A program made the translations under genes and the position numbers. The notes beneath the pieces are model-generated. The model did no database searches. It had not been told where the DNA came from and saw nothing but the letters and a program-made list of their open reading frames with translations. From Candidatus Bathyarchaeia archaeon (GTDB taxonomy: Archaea; Thermoproteota; Bathyarchaeia; Bathyarchaeales; DTEX01), in assembly GCA_038882715.1 (NCBI GenBank), contig JAVZNR010000011.1, forward strand, positions 1 through 57,585: a stretch of DNA of 57,585 bases, in the 5' to 3' direction. Of this stretch, positions 8,909 to 17,019 are shown piece by piece (position 1 is the first letter of the stretch; the number at the start of each line of letters is the position of its first letter).

Positions 8909-9862
8909 ATGACAGCCTCTTCAAGAGAGGCTTTAGAAAAAGTTAATGAGCTTATATCTTCATCCTTGAGAAGATACGGATATAATTTTCTGGGAGCCGT
9001 CGTTTTTGGTAGCCTTGCTAAAGGAACGTGGCGTAAAAATAGCGACGTGGATATAATGCTATTATTTAATGAATGCGATTACTCTAGGAATTTTAAGATT
9101 TATGACGGCTTAAAATTCGAGATATATAATATGCCTGCAAAGATATTTTTCTCGCCGTTTTCCGGCGGCAGGAGAAATCTTTTCTTTGATATGTTTCGCC
9201 TACAAGTGCTGAGAACAGGAAAGGTTCTTTATGAGAAAGACTATATAATAAGCCGAGTATTCGCCATGCTGAGTGGACGGAAAATCCCGCATGAATATGT
9301 GGGTGAAGCCCTGAATAAAGCCCACGGCCTAGCGAATGCCGCTGAAAGATACCTTTATAGAGGCAGTATTGAGGGCGCTGAGCTAAAGCTATTAGATGCC
9401 TCAATAAACTTTGCGAGAGCACTGTTAATGAAGATGAATATTCCGGAAATAAATACTCCTAGGCTGCTGATCCCGCATATGCGTGGAAAGTCTCCAGATT
9501 TCTATGGGGTTTTCAGAGAAATCTGCGGATTAAAAGGTATGGGAAGGGGCGAAGTTGAAGCCAGAATTGTAGAAGTTAAGGAGACGCTAAATAATATTAG
9601 GCGTAAATTTGGGAAAAACATGGGGCTTAAAGGAGTTATCAACAAGGCGGAAAGCGAATTATCAAGCGCTGAAGACTGCCTAGAGGTCGGCGACCACGAC
9701 TCAGCAGCGCTGCAGGCGGAATACGCCCAATCAATAATTATGAAAAATATGCCGGTGCGCAGCAAGCTTTTGACGTGCACGCTCATGCATAGAAATCTTG
9801 AAAAGGGCGAAATTAAAGAATATGTTAAAATTCTGAAGGAGATGAAAGAGAAGTATTTTTGA
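8909..9862 (+). CDS. Nucleotidyltransferase-fold protein with C-terminal helical region
   Basis: The N-terminal ~100 residues are a Pol-beta-type nucleotidyltransferase: GS at 34-35, then D46 and D48 in GSLAKGTWRKNSDVDIM, the GS-x10-DxD metal-binding signature, all intact. The remaining ~200 residues are helical, with repeated Ala/Glu-rich segments that resemble HEPN-like helical partners, though I do not see a clear RX4-6H motif. The target is unknown; relatives include MNT antitoxins and aminoglycoside-type nucleotidyltransferases. It appears to be a single gene with its own promoter and an inverted repeat upstream. The fold is sure, the role is not. Confidence 0.8.
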   Translation: MTASSREALEKVNELISSSLRRYGYNFLGAVVFGSLAKGTWRKNSDVDIMLLFNECDYSRNFKIYDGLKFEIYNMPAKIFFSPFSGGRRNLFFDMFRLQVLRTGKVLYEKDYIISRVFAMLSGRKIPHEYVGEALNKAHGLANAAERYLYRGSIEGAELKLLDASINFARALLMKMNIPEINTPRLLIPHMRGKSPDFYGVFREICGLKGMGRGEVEARIVEVKETLNNIRRKFGKNMGLKGVINKAESELSSAEDCLEVGDHDSAALQAEYAQSIIMKNMPVRSKLLTCTLMHRNLEKGEIKEYVKILKEMKEKYF

Positions 9863-9922
9863 ATGGCCCGATTCTATGCATTCTAAAGCGCTTTCAAATT
9901 TGGCGATGGGGGCGCGAAAATT

Positions 9923-9954
9923 TTAAATAGTATAGTTACAACTATACTATTTAA
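9923..9954. promoter_or_regulatory. 32-bp palindrome, likely operator of the ECF S component gene
   Basis: TTAAATAGTATAGTT at 9923-9937, a two-base AC centre and the exact reverse complement at 9940-9954 form a palindrome with 15-bp arms. It ends 29 bases before the ATG of the transporter gene and includes TATA-like sequence (TTTTAAATAG), so a dimeric repressor bound here would block promoter recognition or early transcription. Such operators are common for metal and vitamin uptake regulators. Confidence 0.7.
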
Positions 9955-9983
9955 GATTTAACTAAAATATGAGAGTTTGAGCG

Positions 9984-10742
9984 ATGTCCGCAGAAAGATC
10001 TAAACCGGTAGAGAGAGTATTACCAGTTTTAAACCTTGTGTTCGCTGCGATCTCGACTGCTTTGGTATGCATCGCGACGATGTTCTTTAGTGTGTATGTT
10101 CCGGCTACCAGGGGTTTCTTTAATATAGGCGAATCTATGGTTTTCCTGTCAGCCATATTGTTTGGGCCCTTTGTTGGGGCGTTTGCTGGCGGGGTAGGCT
10201 CAATGCTCGCCGATGTCTTATTGGGCTATCCGCATTATGCTCCGGCAACGTTGATAATTAAGGCATCGGAGGGCTTTATAGTTGGATATTTGAACAAACG
10301 AAACCCCAAACTTAATAGGGCGAGATGGAGGGCGCTAACTTCAATTCTAGCTATAGTTGCGGGGGCGCTTTTAGCAGCTATCGGCTCAGCCTACTATAGC
10401 GGGGAGGTTGAATTGACCGTGGGACAGATAATTATTCCAGTCCATATTTCAGAATTATTCTGGCTGACCCTTGGTTTGATAACAGCCATATCCATAATCC
10501 TAGCGGGCTTGATCACAGATCCAGAGGTCGGCTGGACAATCCTATCCGTCATCATCGGCGGCTCCATAATGGTTCTAGGATACTTCATCTATCAAATGTA
10601 TTTTCTATTCCCGCTATTCGGCATAGAGGCGATCGCAATAGCTGAGGTCCCAGTTAACATTGGACAGATGACCATAGGCTTAATAATAGCCGTTCCAGCA
10701 TCTAGAATTATCCGAAAAATATTCCTGACTGGCGGAAAGTAA
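9984..10742 (+). CDS. ECF transporter S component (substrate-binding membrane subunit)
   Basis: This 252-residue protein has about six membrane segments. The N-terminal half has the pattern of S components of energy-coupling factor importers: a first helix, then FFNIGESMVFLSAILFGPFVGAFAGGVGSMLADVLLGYP, where GA/GG-rich helices and the following LIIKASEGFIVGYLN are typical (quoted here as a description of residues about 46-105). No EcfA or EcfT gene is adjacent, so it likely shares an ECF module encoded elsewhere. The ligand, a vitamin or metal, cannot be read from the sequence. The palindrome just upstream suggests repression according to supply of that ligand. Confidence 0.75.
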   Translation: MSAERSKPVERVLPVLNLVFAAISTALVCIATMFFSVYVPATRGFFNIGESMVFLSAILFGPFVGAFAGGVGSMLADVLLGYPHYAPATLIIKASEGFIVGYLNKRNPKLNRARWRALTSILAIVAGALLAAIGSAYYSGEVELTVGQIIIPVHISELFWLTLGLITAISIILAGLITDPEVGWTILSVIIGGSIMVLGYFIYQMYFLFPLFGIEAIAIAEVPVNIGQMTIGLIIAVPASRIIRKIFLTGGK

Positions 10743-10814
10743 AAGCGTCTATGGTTGGAAAGCCGCATTTATCTGTTCAATTAATTATTTGAAGGTAGAG
10801 AGGAAGCAATCTGA

Positions 10815-10826
10815 AAATTTAAATAT
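10815..10826 (+). promoter_or_regulatory. TATA-like promoter of the flavoprotein gene
   Basis: AAATTTAAATAT lies about 45 bases upstream of the ATG at 10868, which would place transcription start near 10846 and give a short leader. Assigned by similarity to archaeal TATA boxes only. Confidence 0.4.
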
Positions 10827-10867
10827 CTGCTTTTCACTTCACTCGATGCATTGATGGGTGCTTGGAT

Positions 10868-11659
10868 ATGAGAGCATTAATCGTGTCTGGTTCACCCCAT
10901 AAAAATGGGCTTTGCGCAACGATATCTAATGAGATCGCAAACGGTATTAAGGCGGCTGGTGGAGAATCCAAAATAGTATTTCTGGCGGAAAAAAGTGTTA
11001 GCGCGTGCAGAGCATGCACTAGCCCATTATGTTGGCAGGAGATGGAGTGCGTAATAGAGGATGATGCGCTTGAACTAAGGAGGCTACTCAATGATTGTGA
11101 TGCGCTGGCGTTTGTTGCTCCAGTCTATTTTCTCTCGGTAAATGGGTTATCTAAAAACTTCATGGATAGGATGAGATATTATGGGGGGAATGGAAAGCCA
11201 GCTATGGCGGTCTCGGTAGCTGGTGGCACAGGTAAAGGATGCGTGCTCGCATTACAGGAGATTTGCAGATGGCTCATTATGCTGGGTTTTCGCCCGCAAA
11301 ACCCGCTGCCGGTAACACGCTATAACTTAGATACAGCTCTTATAGAGGTCAAAGTTAGAGGAAAGAGAATGGTTGGAGTGAAACCTCAGCGGTTCTCTAG
11401 CCTAGCTGAAAAAGTTGCCTACTATGAATCTTTACCATACATGAAATACAGCGTGATAGATGAAATCCTGCTTCTAGCCAAGGAAGCCGTTAATGGGATA
11501 ATGAGGAAAGGGAGAGCTGACTTAATAAGCGAAGCCAAGGAAAAGATTGAGGTTGGAGAAACCCTGCTTAGAATAGGTAAGATTAGCGATGCCATAAAAG
11601 TAATTACAGAAGCCCACGAAGAAAGCATGAGAATCTTTAACGAAGTATCTCGCCAATGA
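10868..11659 (+). CDS. Iron-sulfur flavoprotein / NADPH-dependent FMN reductase family
   Basis: A flavodoxin-like FMN-binding protein: MRALIVSGSPHKNG opens with the beta1-P-loop that binds FMN phosphate. A cysteine cluster C47-x2-C50-x4-C55-x5-C61 follows, close to the compact motif by which archaeal iron-sulfur flavoproteins bind a [4Fe-4S] cluster. AFVAPVYFLSVNG marks the second FMN loop. The last ~80 residues are helical and extend beyond the usual fold. I chose the ATG at 10868 over an in-frame TTG two codons earlier. Electron transfer or oxidative defence is the likely role; the partner is not known. Confidence 0.82.
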   Translation: MRALIVSGSPHKNGLCATISNEIANGIKAAGGESKIVFLAEKSVSACRACTSPLCWQEMECVIEDDALELRRLLNDCDALAFVAPVYFLSVNGLSKNFMDRMRYYGGNGKPAMAVSVAGGTGKGCVLALQEICRWLIMLGFRPQNPLPVTRYNLDTALIEVKVRGKRMVGVKPQRFSSLAEKVAYYESLPYMKYSVIDEILLLAKEAVNGIMRKGRADLISEAKEKIEVGETLLRIGKISDAIKVITEAHEESMRIFNEVSRQ

Positions 11660-11712
11660 TTTTAAATAAATATATCTTTGTCTCAGAGCTCTCTTCTGAG
11701 GATTAAATTAAA

Positions 11713-12150
11713 ATGAGCGGAGATGAAGATCTAATTAAGGATATTCTGTCAAAATACAGGACTATTGCCATAATTGGGCTTTCGAGAGACCCAGAGAAGG
11801 ATAGTTATAGGGTTGCAAGGTATCTGGCGGAGCACGGCTTCAAAATAATACCTGTAAACCCCAATGCTGACGTAATTTTAGGCGAGAAATGTTATGCCAG
11901 TTTACCTGAAATCCCCGCGGATAAACAAAAAATGATTGAGATTGTAAACATTTTTAGGCCGCCGGGCGAGGTTCCGGGAATTGTTGAGCAGGCAATTCAA
12001 TTAAGAAGGTTTCATGGTAAGCCTTATGTCATCTGGACTCAGCTTGGCATAATTAACGAGCGCGCTGCAGGTATGGCTAAAGACGCCGGCTTCGTTGTGA
12101 TAATGGATAGGTGTATTATGCGGGAGCATATGCGGCTCTTCAAAAAGTAG
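11713..12150 (+). CDS. CoA-binding domain protein (YccU-like)
   Basis: A 145-residue single-domain Rossmann protein. TIAIIGLSRDPEKDSYRVA (about 17-35) is the nucleotide loop, PVNPNADVILGEKCYASL the second strand region, and IVNIFRPPGEVP and WTQLGI the later blocks, all typical of the CoA_binding_2 family. Family members resemble the N-terminal domain of succinyl-CoA synthetase alpha and ADP-forming acyl-CoA synthetases but have no catalytic partner. An AT-rich promoter (TTTAAATAAATATA, near 11662) precedes it. The biological role is unknown. Confidence 0.85.
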   Translation: MSGDEDLIKDILSKYRTIAIIGLSRDPEKDSYRVARYLAEHGFKIIPVNPNADVILGEKCYASLPEIPADKQKMIEIVNIFRPPGEVPGIVEQAIQLRRFHGKPYVIWTQLGIINERAAGMAKDAGFVVIMDRCIMREHMRLFKK

Positions 12151-12188
12151 AATGATTCGCTTCTTCTCTAAAGATTCATTAACGCAAT

Positions 12189-12893
12189 TTACTTGTCTGG
12201 CAGATATTGGGCTAGTATCATCGCATGGTCTTTATCATATGGTTCTAGATGTATGACTTGGTGTATTTGGAAGCCGTTCTTCTCCAGTATAGCTATTTCT
12301 CTCTTATAGATTTCGCTAGGCTCCTTCGTAACATCTATGCTCCTCGCTTTTATAGCCAGCATTATCCACCCGCCTTTCTTGAGAAAAATCTTAGCGTTGT
12401 CAGCCAATATCTGAGCCTGCTCCGGCTGAGCTACATCACAGTATATCATGTCAACTTTCTCAACCATATTGGCGTATTTCTCTGGGAGCCTAGCGTCAGC
12501 CAAAATAGGCGACATGTTAGGTCTATATCTGCAGACGTTATCTACGAGCTCCTTCAATGGTCGGGGGGCAAACTCTATGCAGAAGACATGCCCTTCTTCG
12601 CCAACTATATCTGAAACATGGCTTGCAGTTGTCCCAGAAGCCGCGCCTAGATATAGAACCTTGTATCCCGCCCTAATTGGAAGCATTTTTAAGCCCTTGA
12701 GTATGGCCGCAGCTATCTTGCTTCTATACGGATCCCACACTCTATACTCAGCGTCCGCATATTTTATTAAGCGTTCACCATAAACATCTTTGCCCGGTGC
12801 AAGGTTCTTTGACGCTATCCTATGTGATCCGTCCTCAAGGGTCACTCTATACACTCCATCAAACTTTGGCAACGGCTCAACCTTCACACTCAT
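12189..12893 (-). CDS. flpA: Fibrillarin-like rRNA/tRNA 2'-O-methyltransferase
   Basis: Catalytic subunit of the archaeal box C/D RNP, which methylates ribose 2'-OH groups guided by small RNAs. The 234-residue protein has the RVWDPYRSKIAAAI entry block, the SAM-binding VLYLGAASGTTASHVSD (about 79-95), IEFAPR and VDMIYCDVAQPEQ, followed by IKARSID, which together carry the expected fold and catalytic residues. The start lies 11 bases downstream of the nop5 stop, so flpA and nop5 form one transcript, as in most archaea. Confidence 0.95.
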   Translation of the reverse strand: MSVKVEPLPKFDGVYRVTLEDGSHRIASKNLAPGKDVYGERLIKYADAEYRVWDPYRSKIAAAILKGLKMLPIRAGYKVLYLGAASGTTASHVSDIVGEEGHVFCIEFAPRPLKELVDNVCRYRPNMSPILADARLPEKYANMVEKVDMIYCDVAQPEQAQILADNAKIFLKKGGWIMLAIKARSIDVTKEPSEIYKREIAILEKNGFQIHQVIHLEPYDKDHAMILAQYLPDK

Positions 12894-12903
12894 CTATTTA
12901 CCA

Positions 12904-14115
12904 TCACCTCTTTACTTTAGGTTTAGCCTTCTTCTTCGGCGCTTTAGCCTTCGGCGGGCTTGGATACTTCTCCTCTATCTCTTTAATTCTCCGTGACAAC
13001 TCCTCTTTGAGTTTATCGCCCACGTAGTTTCCAGTGAAGGCATCAGTCCTAGCGGCTATGGAAAGCTTGCCGGCAAGAGCCCTCGCAATCTTACCTCTAA
13101 GCCACTTTTTAGCCCTGAAAACCAGCGAGTGCTGGAATATAACGCCGTGTTTAGGCGGCTTAGCGCCAGTTCTTAGAGCCCTGAAGAGCGCCTTCTCAGC
13201 GCCTAAAACTTGCACTGTGCTCGCCGGCATTTTGGCAAGGTTTTCCAGCCCGCCAGCGAGCGCTATCAGCCTAGCCCCTAGGGAGGAGCCTGCCAGGGCC
13301 CTGAGGTTCGGCGCCACATCTTCCATGAGCGCATCTATATATTTTTCTAGGTTCGCTCTGGCTTCGTAAAGCTGCAATATGTTTTTAGAGATTTTCCTTA
13401 TCTGCTCTATGTCGATATCTTGTAGGTCGGCGCCCATAGAAGACTTGGCTGATTCAGATATCTGTATGGCTTTTCCCTCCGGAAAGCCCTCCTTTTCAAG
13501 CCTTTCAACGGTAAAGTTGTCCCTACGCCCAAGGGTGTAGACGAGTTTCGCATATGTTTCATGTTTCTCCACTAGGCGGTTCAGCTCTGGGAAATGGATA
13601 CCATACCATTCACGCAAGCGGCTCATGAAAAGATTCAGCGTCTGATCCAAGTCGTCAAGCGCTTGAACGGCTTGAACAACGAGTAGATCTCTCTTCTCAG
13701 TGGCTTTCCTAATCCTAAGCTTTGAGAGCTCTATTGTTACATCGCGGATCCATCGTGTTATCTCAGAGGGCTTACTAATGAAGCCAACCTCAACGCCCAG
13801 TTCACCCATGTTCTCACGTATCTTCTCACTCAACTCAACTAAAACAGCTGGTTCAGCATTAACCTTAAATTCTTCCCTTACCGCGTTTGCTAGCTCTGGG
13901 TGATCAAACAAGAAACCGGTATATTTCTGATCCTTTAGCCTTCTAATTAACCTTTTTATCTCAGGTGTGGGTTTACCCTGCTCAAGAGCAAATAGCTTTT
14001 CAGCTATTTTAACAGGATCCCTATCAAAAATCTCCTTATCTATTAGCTTGCCGTCTTCGCTTAAGCATAAAATCCCCATAACGCTTGGTATAACCGCAAC
14101 CTTCAATTTATTCAC
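12904..14115 (-). CDS. nop5: Nop5/Nop56-58-like box C/D RNP protein
   Basis: Scaffold of the C/D RNP that joins L7Ae-bound guide RNA to fibrillarin. The 403-residue chain has an N-terminal fibrillarin-binding domain, a long coiled-coil segment (about 130-240) and the Nop domain, including ENLAKMPASTVQVLGAEKALF and the conserved GVIFQHSLV region (about 295-345). It ends in a lysine-rich tail (PKAKAPKKKAKPKVKR) typical of this family. It is the first gene of the nop5-flpA pair. Confidence 0.95.
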   Translation of the reverse strand: MNKLKVAVIPSVMGILCLSEDGKLIDKEIFDRDPVKIAEKLFALEQGKPTPEIKRLIRRLKDQKYTGFLFDHPELANAVREEFKVNAEPAVLVELSEKIRENMGELGVEVGFISKPSEITRWIRDVTIELSKLRIRKATEKRDLLVVQAVQALDDLDQTLNLFMSRLREWYGIHFPELNRLVEKHETYAKLVYTLGRRDNFTVERLEKEGFPEGKAIQISESAKSSMGADLQDIDIEQIRKISKNILQLYEARANLEKYIDALMEDVAPNLRALAGSSLGARLIALAGGLENLAKMPASTVQVLGAEKALFRALRTGAKPPKHGVIFQHSLVFRAKKWLRGKIARALAGKLSIAARTDAFTGNYVGDKLKEELSRRIKEIEEKYPSPPKAKAPKKKAKPKVKR

Positions 14116-14221
14116 CGCGCTTCTTTCCCCTAAAACTATAACATATTCACATAAATATGTGTTGCCAAATATTCACAAGATGAAGCCAAAAATTCTCGAA
14201 AATATTGGAGGGATCTGGGAG

Positions 14222-15139
14222 ATGACCGCCGTTGACTTGAGAACTCGGATCGCAGGCTTAAATATGCCGAACCCAACTATGCTAGCCTCAGGCATACTTG
14301 GAACAACAGCCGACATTCTGAGGGAGGTCGCTAACGCTGGGGCTGGCGCTGTAGTGACGAAATCTGTTGGACTTAAGCCGCGAGAAGGCTATCCAAACCC
14401 GACCGTTATACAGGTTGAGTGCGGCTTCCTAAATGCCGTCGGTCTCCCAAACCCCGGAATACATAAATTTATGGAGGAGATAAGAAGTTTAAATGATCTA
14501 AGAGTTCCGTTAATCGTTAGCGTGTTCGGCTTCTCGCCGGAGGAGTATGCTGAAACCGCAAGATTGGCCGTGGAGGCTGGCGCCAGCGCTGTGGAGCTTA
14601 ACCTCTCTTGCCCACATGTCAAGGGTACTGGGGCTGAGATTGGGCAAGATCTAGAAGCCGTTAGGTTAATTGTTAGAGCTGTTAAGGATCAGGTAGATAG
14701 GCCTGTTTTCGTGAAGCTGACGCCAAACACCTCTCATATACCTGATTTAGCTGAGGCGGCAGCTTCAGCCGGAGCCGACGCGATTACAGCCATAAATACT
14801 GTAAGAGCTATGGCGATAGACGTCGAAACCTTTAGGCCCATACTCGCTAATAAGTTCGGCGGTTTATCCGGCGCCGCCATAAAGCCCATAGCTGTTAGGT
14901 GCGTTTACGAAATATATGAGGTGGTTAACTTGCCAATCATCGGCTGCGGCGGCATAAGAGGCTGGAGAGACGCTGTAGAGTTTATGCTCGCAGGAGCATG
15001 CGCGGTCCAGATAGGTTCAGCAATAGCTCTAGAAGGCTTATCCATATTCAAGAGAATCTGCGATGGCATATCTAGTTTCCTTGAGAGGAAAGGTTTTAGG
15101 AGCGTAAATGAAATTGTTGGGCTGGCACATAAAAAATAA
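14222..15139 (+). CDS. pyrD: Dihydroorotate dehydrogenase, class 1B catalytic subunit
   Basis: PyrD oxidises dihydroorotate to orotate in pyrimidine synthesis using FMN. From this start the protein has 306 residues: NPTMLASGILG at the N-terminus, VTKSVG and the catalytic-base cysteine in ELNLSCPHVKGTG (C130), KLTPNTSHI, AINTVRAMAID and GCGGIRGW with the FMN phosphate loop. The ATG at 14222 has GGAGGG nine bases upstream; longer in-frame starts exist (14180 and 13967), but the latter would overlap nop5 by ~150 bases on the other strand. pyrK overlaps or abuts its end, the class 1B arrangement. Confidence 0.93.
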   Translation: MTAVDLRTRIAGLNMPNPTMLASGILGTTADILREVANAGAGAVVTKSVGLKPREGYPNPTVIQVECGFLNAVGLPNPGIHKFMEEIRSLNDLRVPLIVSVFGFSPEEYAETARLAVEAGASAVELNLSCPHVKGTGAEIGQDLEAVRLIVRAVKDQVDRPVFVKLTPNTSHIPDLAEAAASAGADAITAINTVRAMAIDVETFRPILANKFGGLSGAAIKPIAVRCVYEIYEVVNLPIIGCGGIRGWRDAVEFMLAGACAVQIGSAIALEGLSIFKRICDGISSFLERKGFRSVNEIVGLAHKK

Positions 15140-15941
15140 CATGCTGCGGATCGTAGAGATACTCGACGTTAAGATCGAGAACCCTCTCGTTAAAACACTG
15201 TCTTTTAGGGATGAAATATGCCGCTTAGCGGAGCCTGGGCAATTTGTTATGGTGTGGGTTCCGGGTGTCGACGAGATCCCGCTGAGCATATCTTTTACTC
15301 GTCCAGACGGCTCCTCATCTGTAACCGTTGCAAATGTTGGCGAAGCGACAAAAGCCCTTACGGGATTAAGGGTCGGCGATTTGGTGGGGGTTAGAGGCCC
15401 CTTCGGATCGGGCTTTAAGGTTACTGGTGGAAAAGCGCTGATAATCGGTGGCGGAACAGGTATGGCTCCTCTAATGATGCTCATAACTAGGCTTGTTAAG
15501 GAGAGGGTTGAGACAACCGTGATTGAGGGCGCGGAAAATTCAGGCAAACTTATATTTCTAGACGAGTTAAAGGACCTATCGAAGAACTGCGGGGTTAAGG
15601 TTTTCTTTATAACTGAGGATGGGAGCTACGGGGTTAAGGGGCTTGCAACGGATCTAGCCGAGAACCTATTACACCGCGAAAAGTTTGATGTGATCTATAC
15701 GTGTGGTCCGGAAAAGATGATTCGGAAGGTTTATGAAATGGCTAAGGAACATTCGATCGACCTTCAGGCGAGCTTGGAACGGTACATGCGATGCGCCGTT
15801 GGAATATGCGGAAGCTGCACCATAGGGAAGTATAGGGTTTGCGTAGATGGACCTGTATTTGATATGGCTAAACTGAGAGAGGTTGAGAAATACCTTGGAG
15901 CCTTCAAGTATAATGAGAGAGGCGAAAGGATTCCAGTTTAA
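15108..15941 (+). CDS. pyrK: Dihydroorotate dehydrogenase electron-transfer subunit
   Basis: PyrK passes electrons from PyrD to NAD+ through FAD and a [2Fe-2S] cluster. Visible are the flavin-binding region (PGQFVMVWVPG, then IPLSISF), the NAD-binding GGGTGMAPL, the TCGPEKM block and the C-terminal cluster ligands in RYMRCAVGICGSC plus a later cysteine in YRVCVDGPVF. The ATG at 15108 overlaps pyrD by 32 bases and has AGGAG five bases before it. A second candidate, ATG at 15141, begins after the pyrD stop and gives MLRIVEI, a more usual family N-terminus. Either start implies translational coupling with pyrD. Confidence 0.92.
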   Translation: MKLLGWHIKNNMLRIVEILDVKIENPLVKTLSFRDEICRLAEPGQFVMVWVPGVDEIPLSISFTRPDGSSSVTVANVGEATKALTGLRVGDLVGVRGPFGSGFKVTGGKALIIGGGTGMAPLMMLITRLVKERVETTVIEGAENSGKLIFLDELKDLSKNCGVKVFFITEDGSYGVKGLATDLAENLLHREKFDVIYTCGPEKMIRKVYEMAKEHSIDLQASLERYMRCAVGICGSCTIGKYRVCVDGPVFDMAKLREVEKYLGAFKYNERGERIPV

Positions 15942-16006
15942 GCTGAATCTTGAATAATAACTCTTTTATTATCTGAAGATTGTTTTGATTAGAAAATTCA
16001 CTTGAA

Positions 16007-16909
16007 TTATTGAGTATTCTCCTCCTCTTTCTCTTCCTTCAGAAGATCTTCAATCCTTCTTAAAATTGGAGCTTCCTTAGTCTCCAGCTGCCTATTCACG
16101 ATGATTGCGCGTACTTTTCTTGGGTTAGATACGCCATACAGCGAAAAATATGTTGCAGCTCTCGGCCTACTTACGCCTTTTTTCCCGCCAAAACCTACGC
16201 TGATACCGCTCCTCTTGATTGGTGTCGCCGACACATATGCTAGGGACGCGTTCTCTCCTAGGCCAAAACCCGATTCAGTTACCGGTATAATTGTGCCGTA
16301 ATTAAAAATTCTGCCAAGTAACCCCTGATCCACATATATATCAGCTATCTTATCATACATTACTTCTCTAACTTCTTTGCCAATAAACTTTTTAACAGTA
16401 ATGATTCTATAGTTTGTTAGAAAATATTTGTGTCCTCTTCGATAGCTCTCCGTTAGGATAAACCCAATAAACGCGAAGAATCCCAGTAGCCAAATTTTGA
16501 TCGTTGCTTTAGGTATAAATGCGAGGTATTGGGGTATAGGCGAATAAACCTCAACTAATGTTCCAGCGAGAGCTATCAAAAACATGTATATTAGGGGCGC
16601 CTTACTAACCCATAGAACGCCCATCAATAGCCCGCTTAATACGAGAATAAGCCAGAAAACTATAAGAAAAAATAGGCTTTCAGCATCCATAGTTGGAATG
16701 AAGCCAAACAGTAAGTTTAGAAAGCTGGTAAAACCAGTGTTTAACTCCATGAGCTCATGGAGCCGCAAGTATAAAAAATGTAGCGCTACCGCTAAGAGAA
16801 TTAAGTAGAAGTTTGCAAAGTAATATTTTAGAAAGGATAGGGGATGAGGCTTAAGATAGGCGTCCACTCGCTCATCCTTTAGGAGGTCAAAGTCATAGTT
16901 TTTAACCAT
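16007..16909 (-). CDS. Membrane protein with bacterial PH-like domain (bPH2)
   Basis: A 300-residue protein with about four or five membrane segments between residues 25 and 155, followed by a soluble bPH2/DUF304-type domain that starts at YFLTNYRIITVKKFIG and includes MYDKIADIYVDQGLLGRIF, NYGTIIPVT. The tail is acidic (KEEKEEENTQ). A Gly-rich stretch (GISVGFGGKKG) interrupts the PH-like domain and is unusual. Such domains are usually attached to membranes and their functions are poorly known. It is convergent with pyrK and downstream of ileS on the same strand. Confidence 0.75.
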   Translation of the reverse strand: MVKNYDFDLLKDERVDAYLKPHPLSFLKYYFANFYLILLAVALHFLYLRLHELMELNTGFTSFLNLLFGFIPTMDAESLFFLIVFWLILVLSGLLMGVLWVSKAPLIYMFLIALAGTLVEVYSPIPQYLAFIPKATIKIWLLGFFAFIGFILTESYRRGHKYFLTNYRIITVKKFIGKEVREVMYDKIADIYVDQGLLGRIFNYGTIIPVTESGFGLGENASLAYVSATPIKRSGISVGFGGKKGVSRPRAATYFSLYGVSNPRKVRAIIVNRQLETKEAPILRRIEDLLKEEKEEENTQ

Positions 16910-17019
16910 TCTTCCACCAACACCAACCTAATACATTAGCCGAGTAAATAACCTTTTGCATTCAGTGGGCGCGATAGATCTGATTGAAATTTTTAGATTG
17001 TTTAAAGTATGTTTGAGCG

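Noticed and set aside
12448-12783. Plus-strand open frames within flpA
   Set aside because: Antisense to a fully convincing fibrillarin gene; no ribosome site or homology.
13967-14221. N-terminal extension of pyrD to 13967
   Set aside because: It would overlap nop5 on the other strand and has no family similarity; ATG 14222 has a strong GGAGGG site.
15038-15547. 169-codon minus-strand open frame opposite pyrD and pyrK
   Set aside because: Overlaps two well-identified genes, has low-complexity Ser/Thr/Pro sequence and no motif.
15957-15990. AT-only hairpin (ATAATAA/TTATTAT) between pyrK and the PH-domain gene
   Set aside because: Seven A/T pairs are too weak to call a terminator; archaeal termination relies mostly on T-runs.
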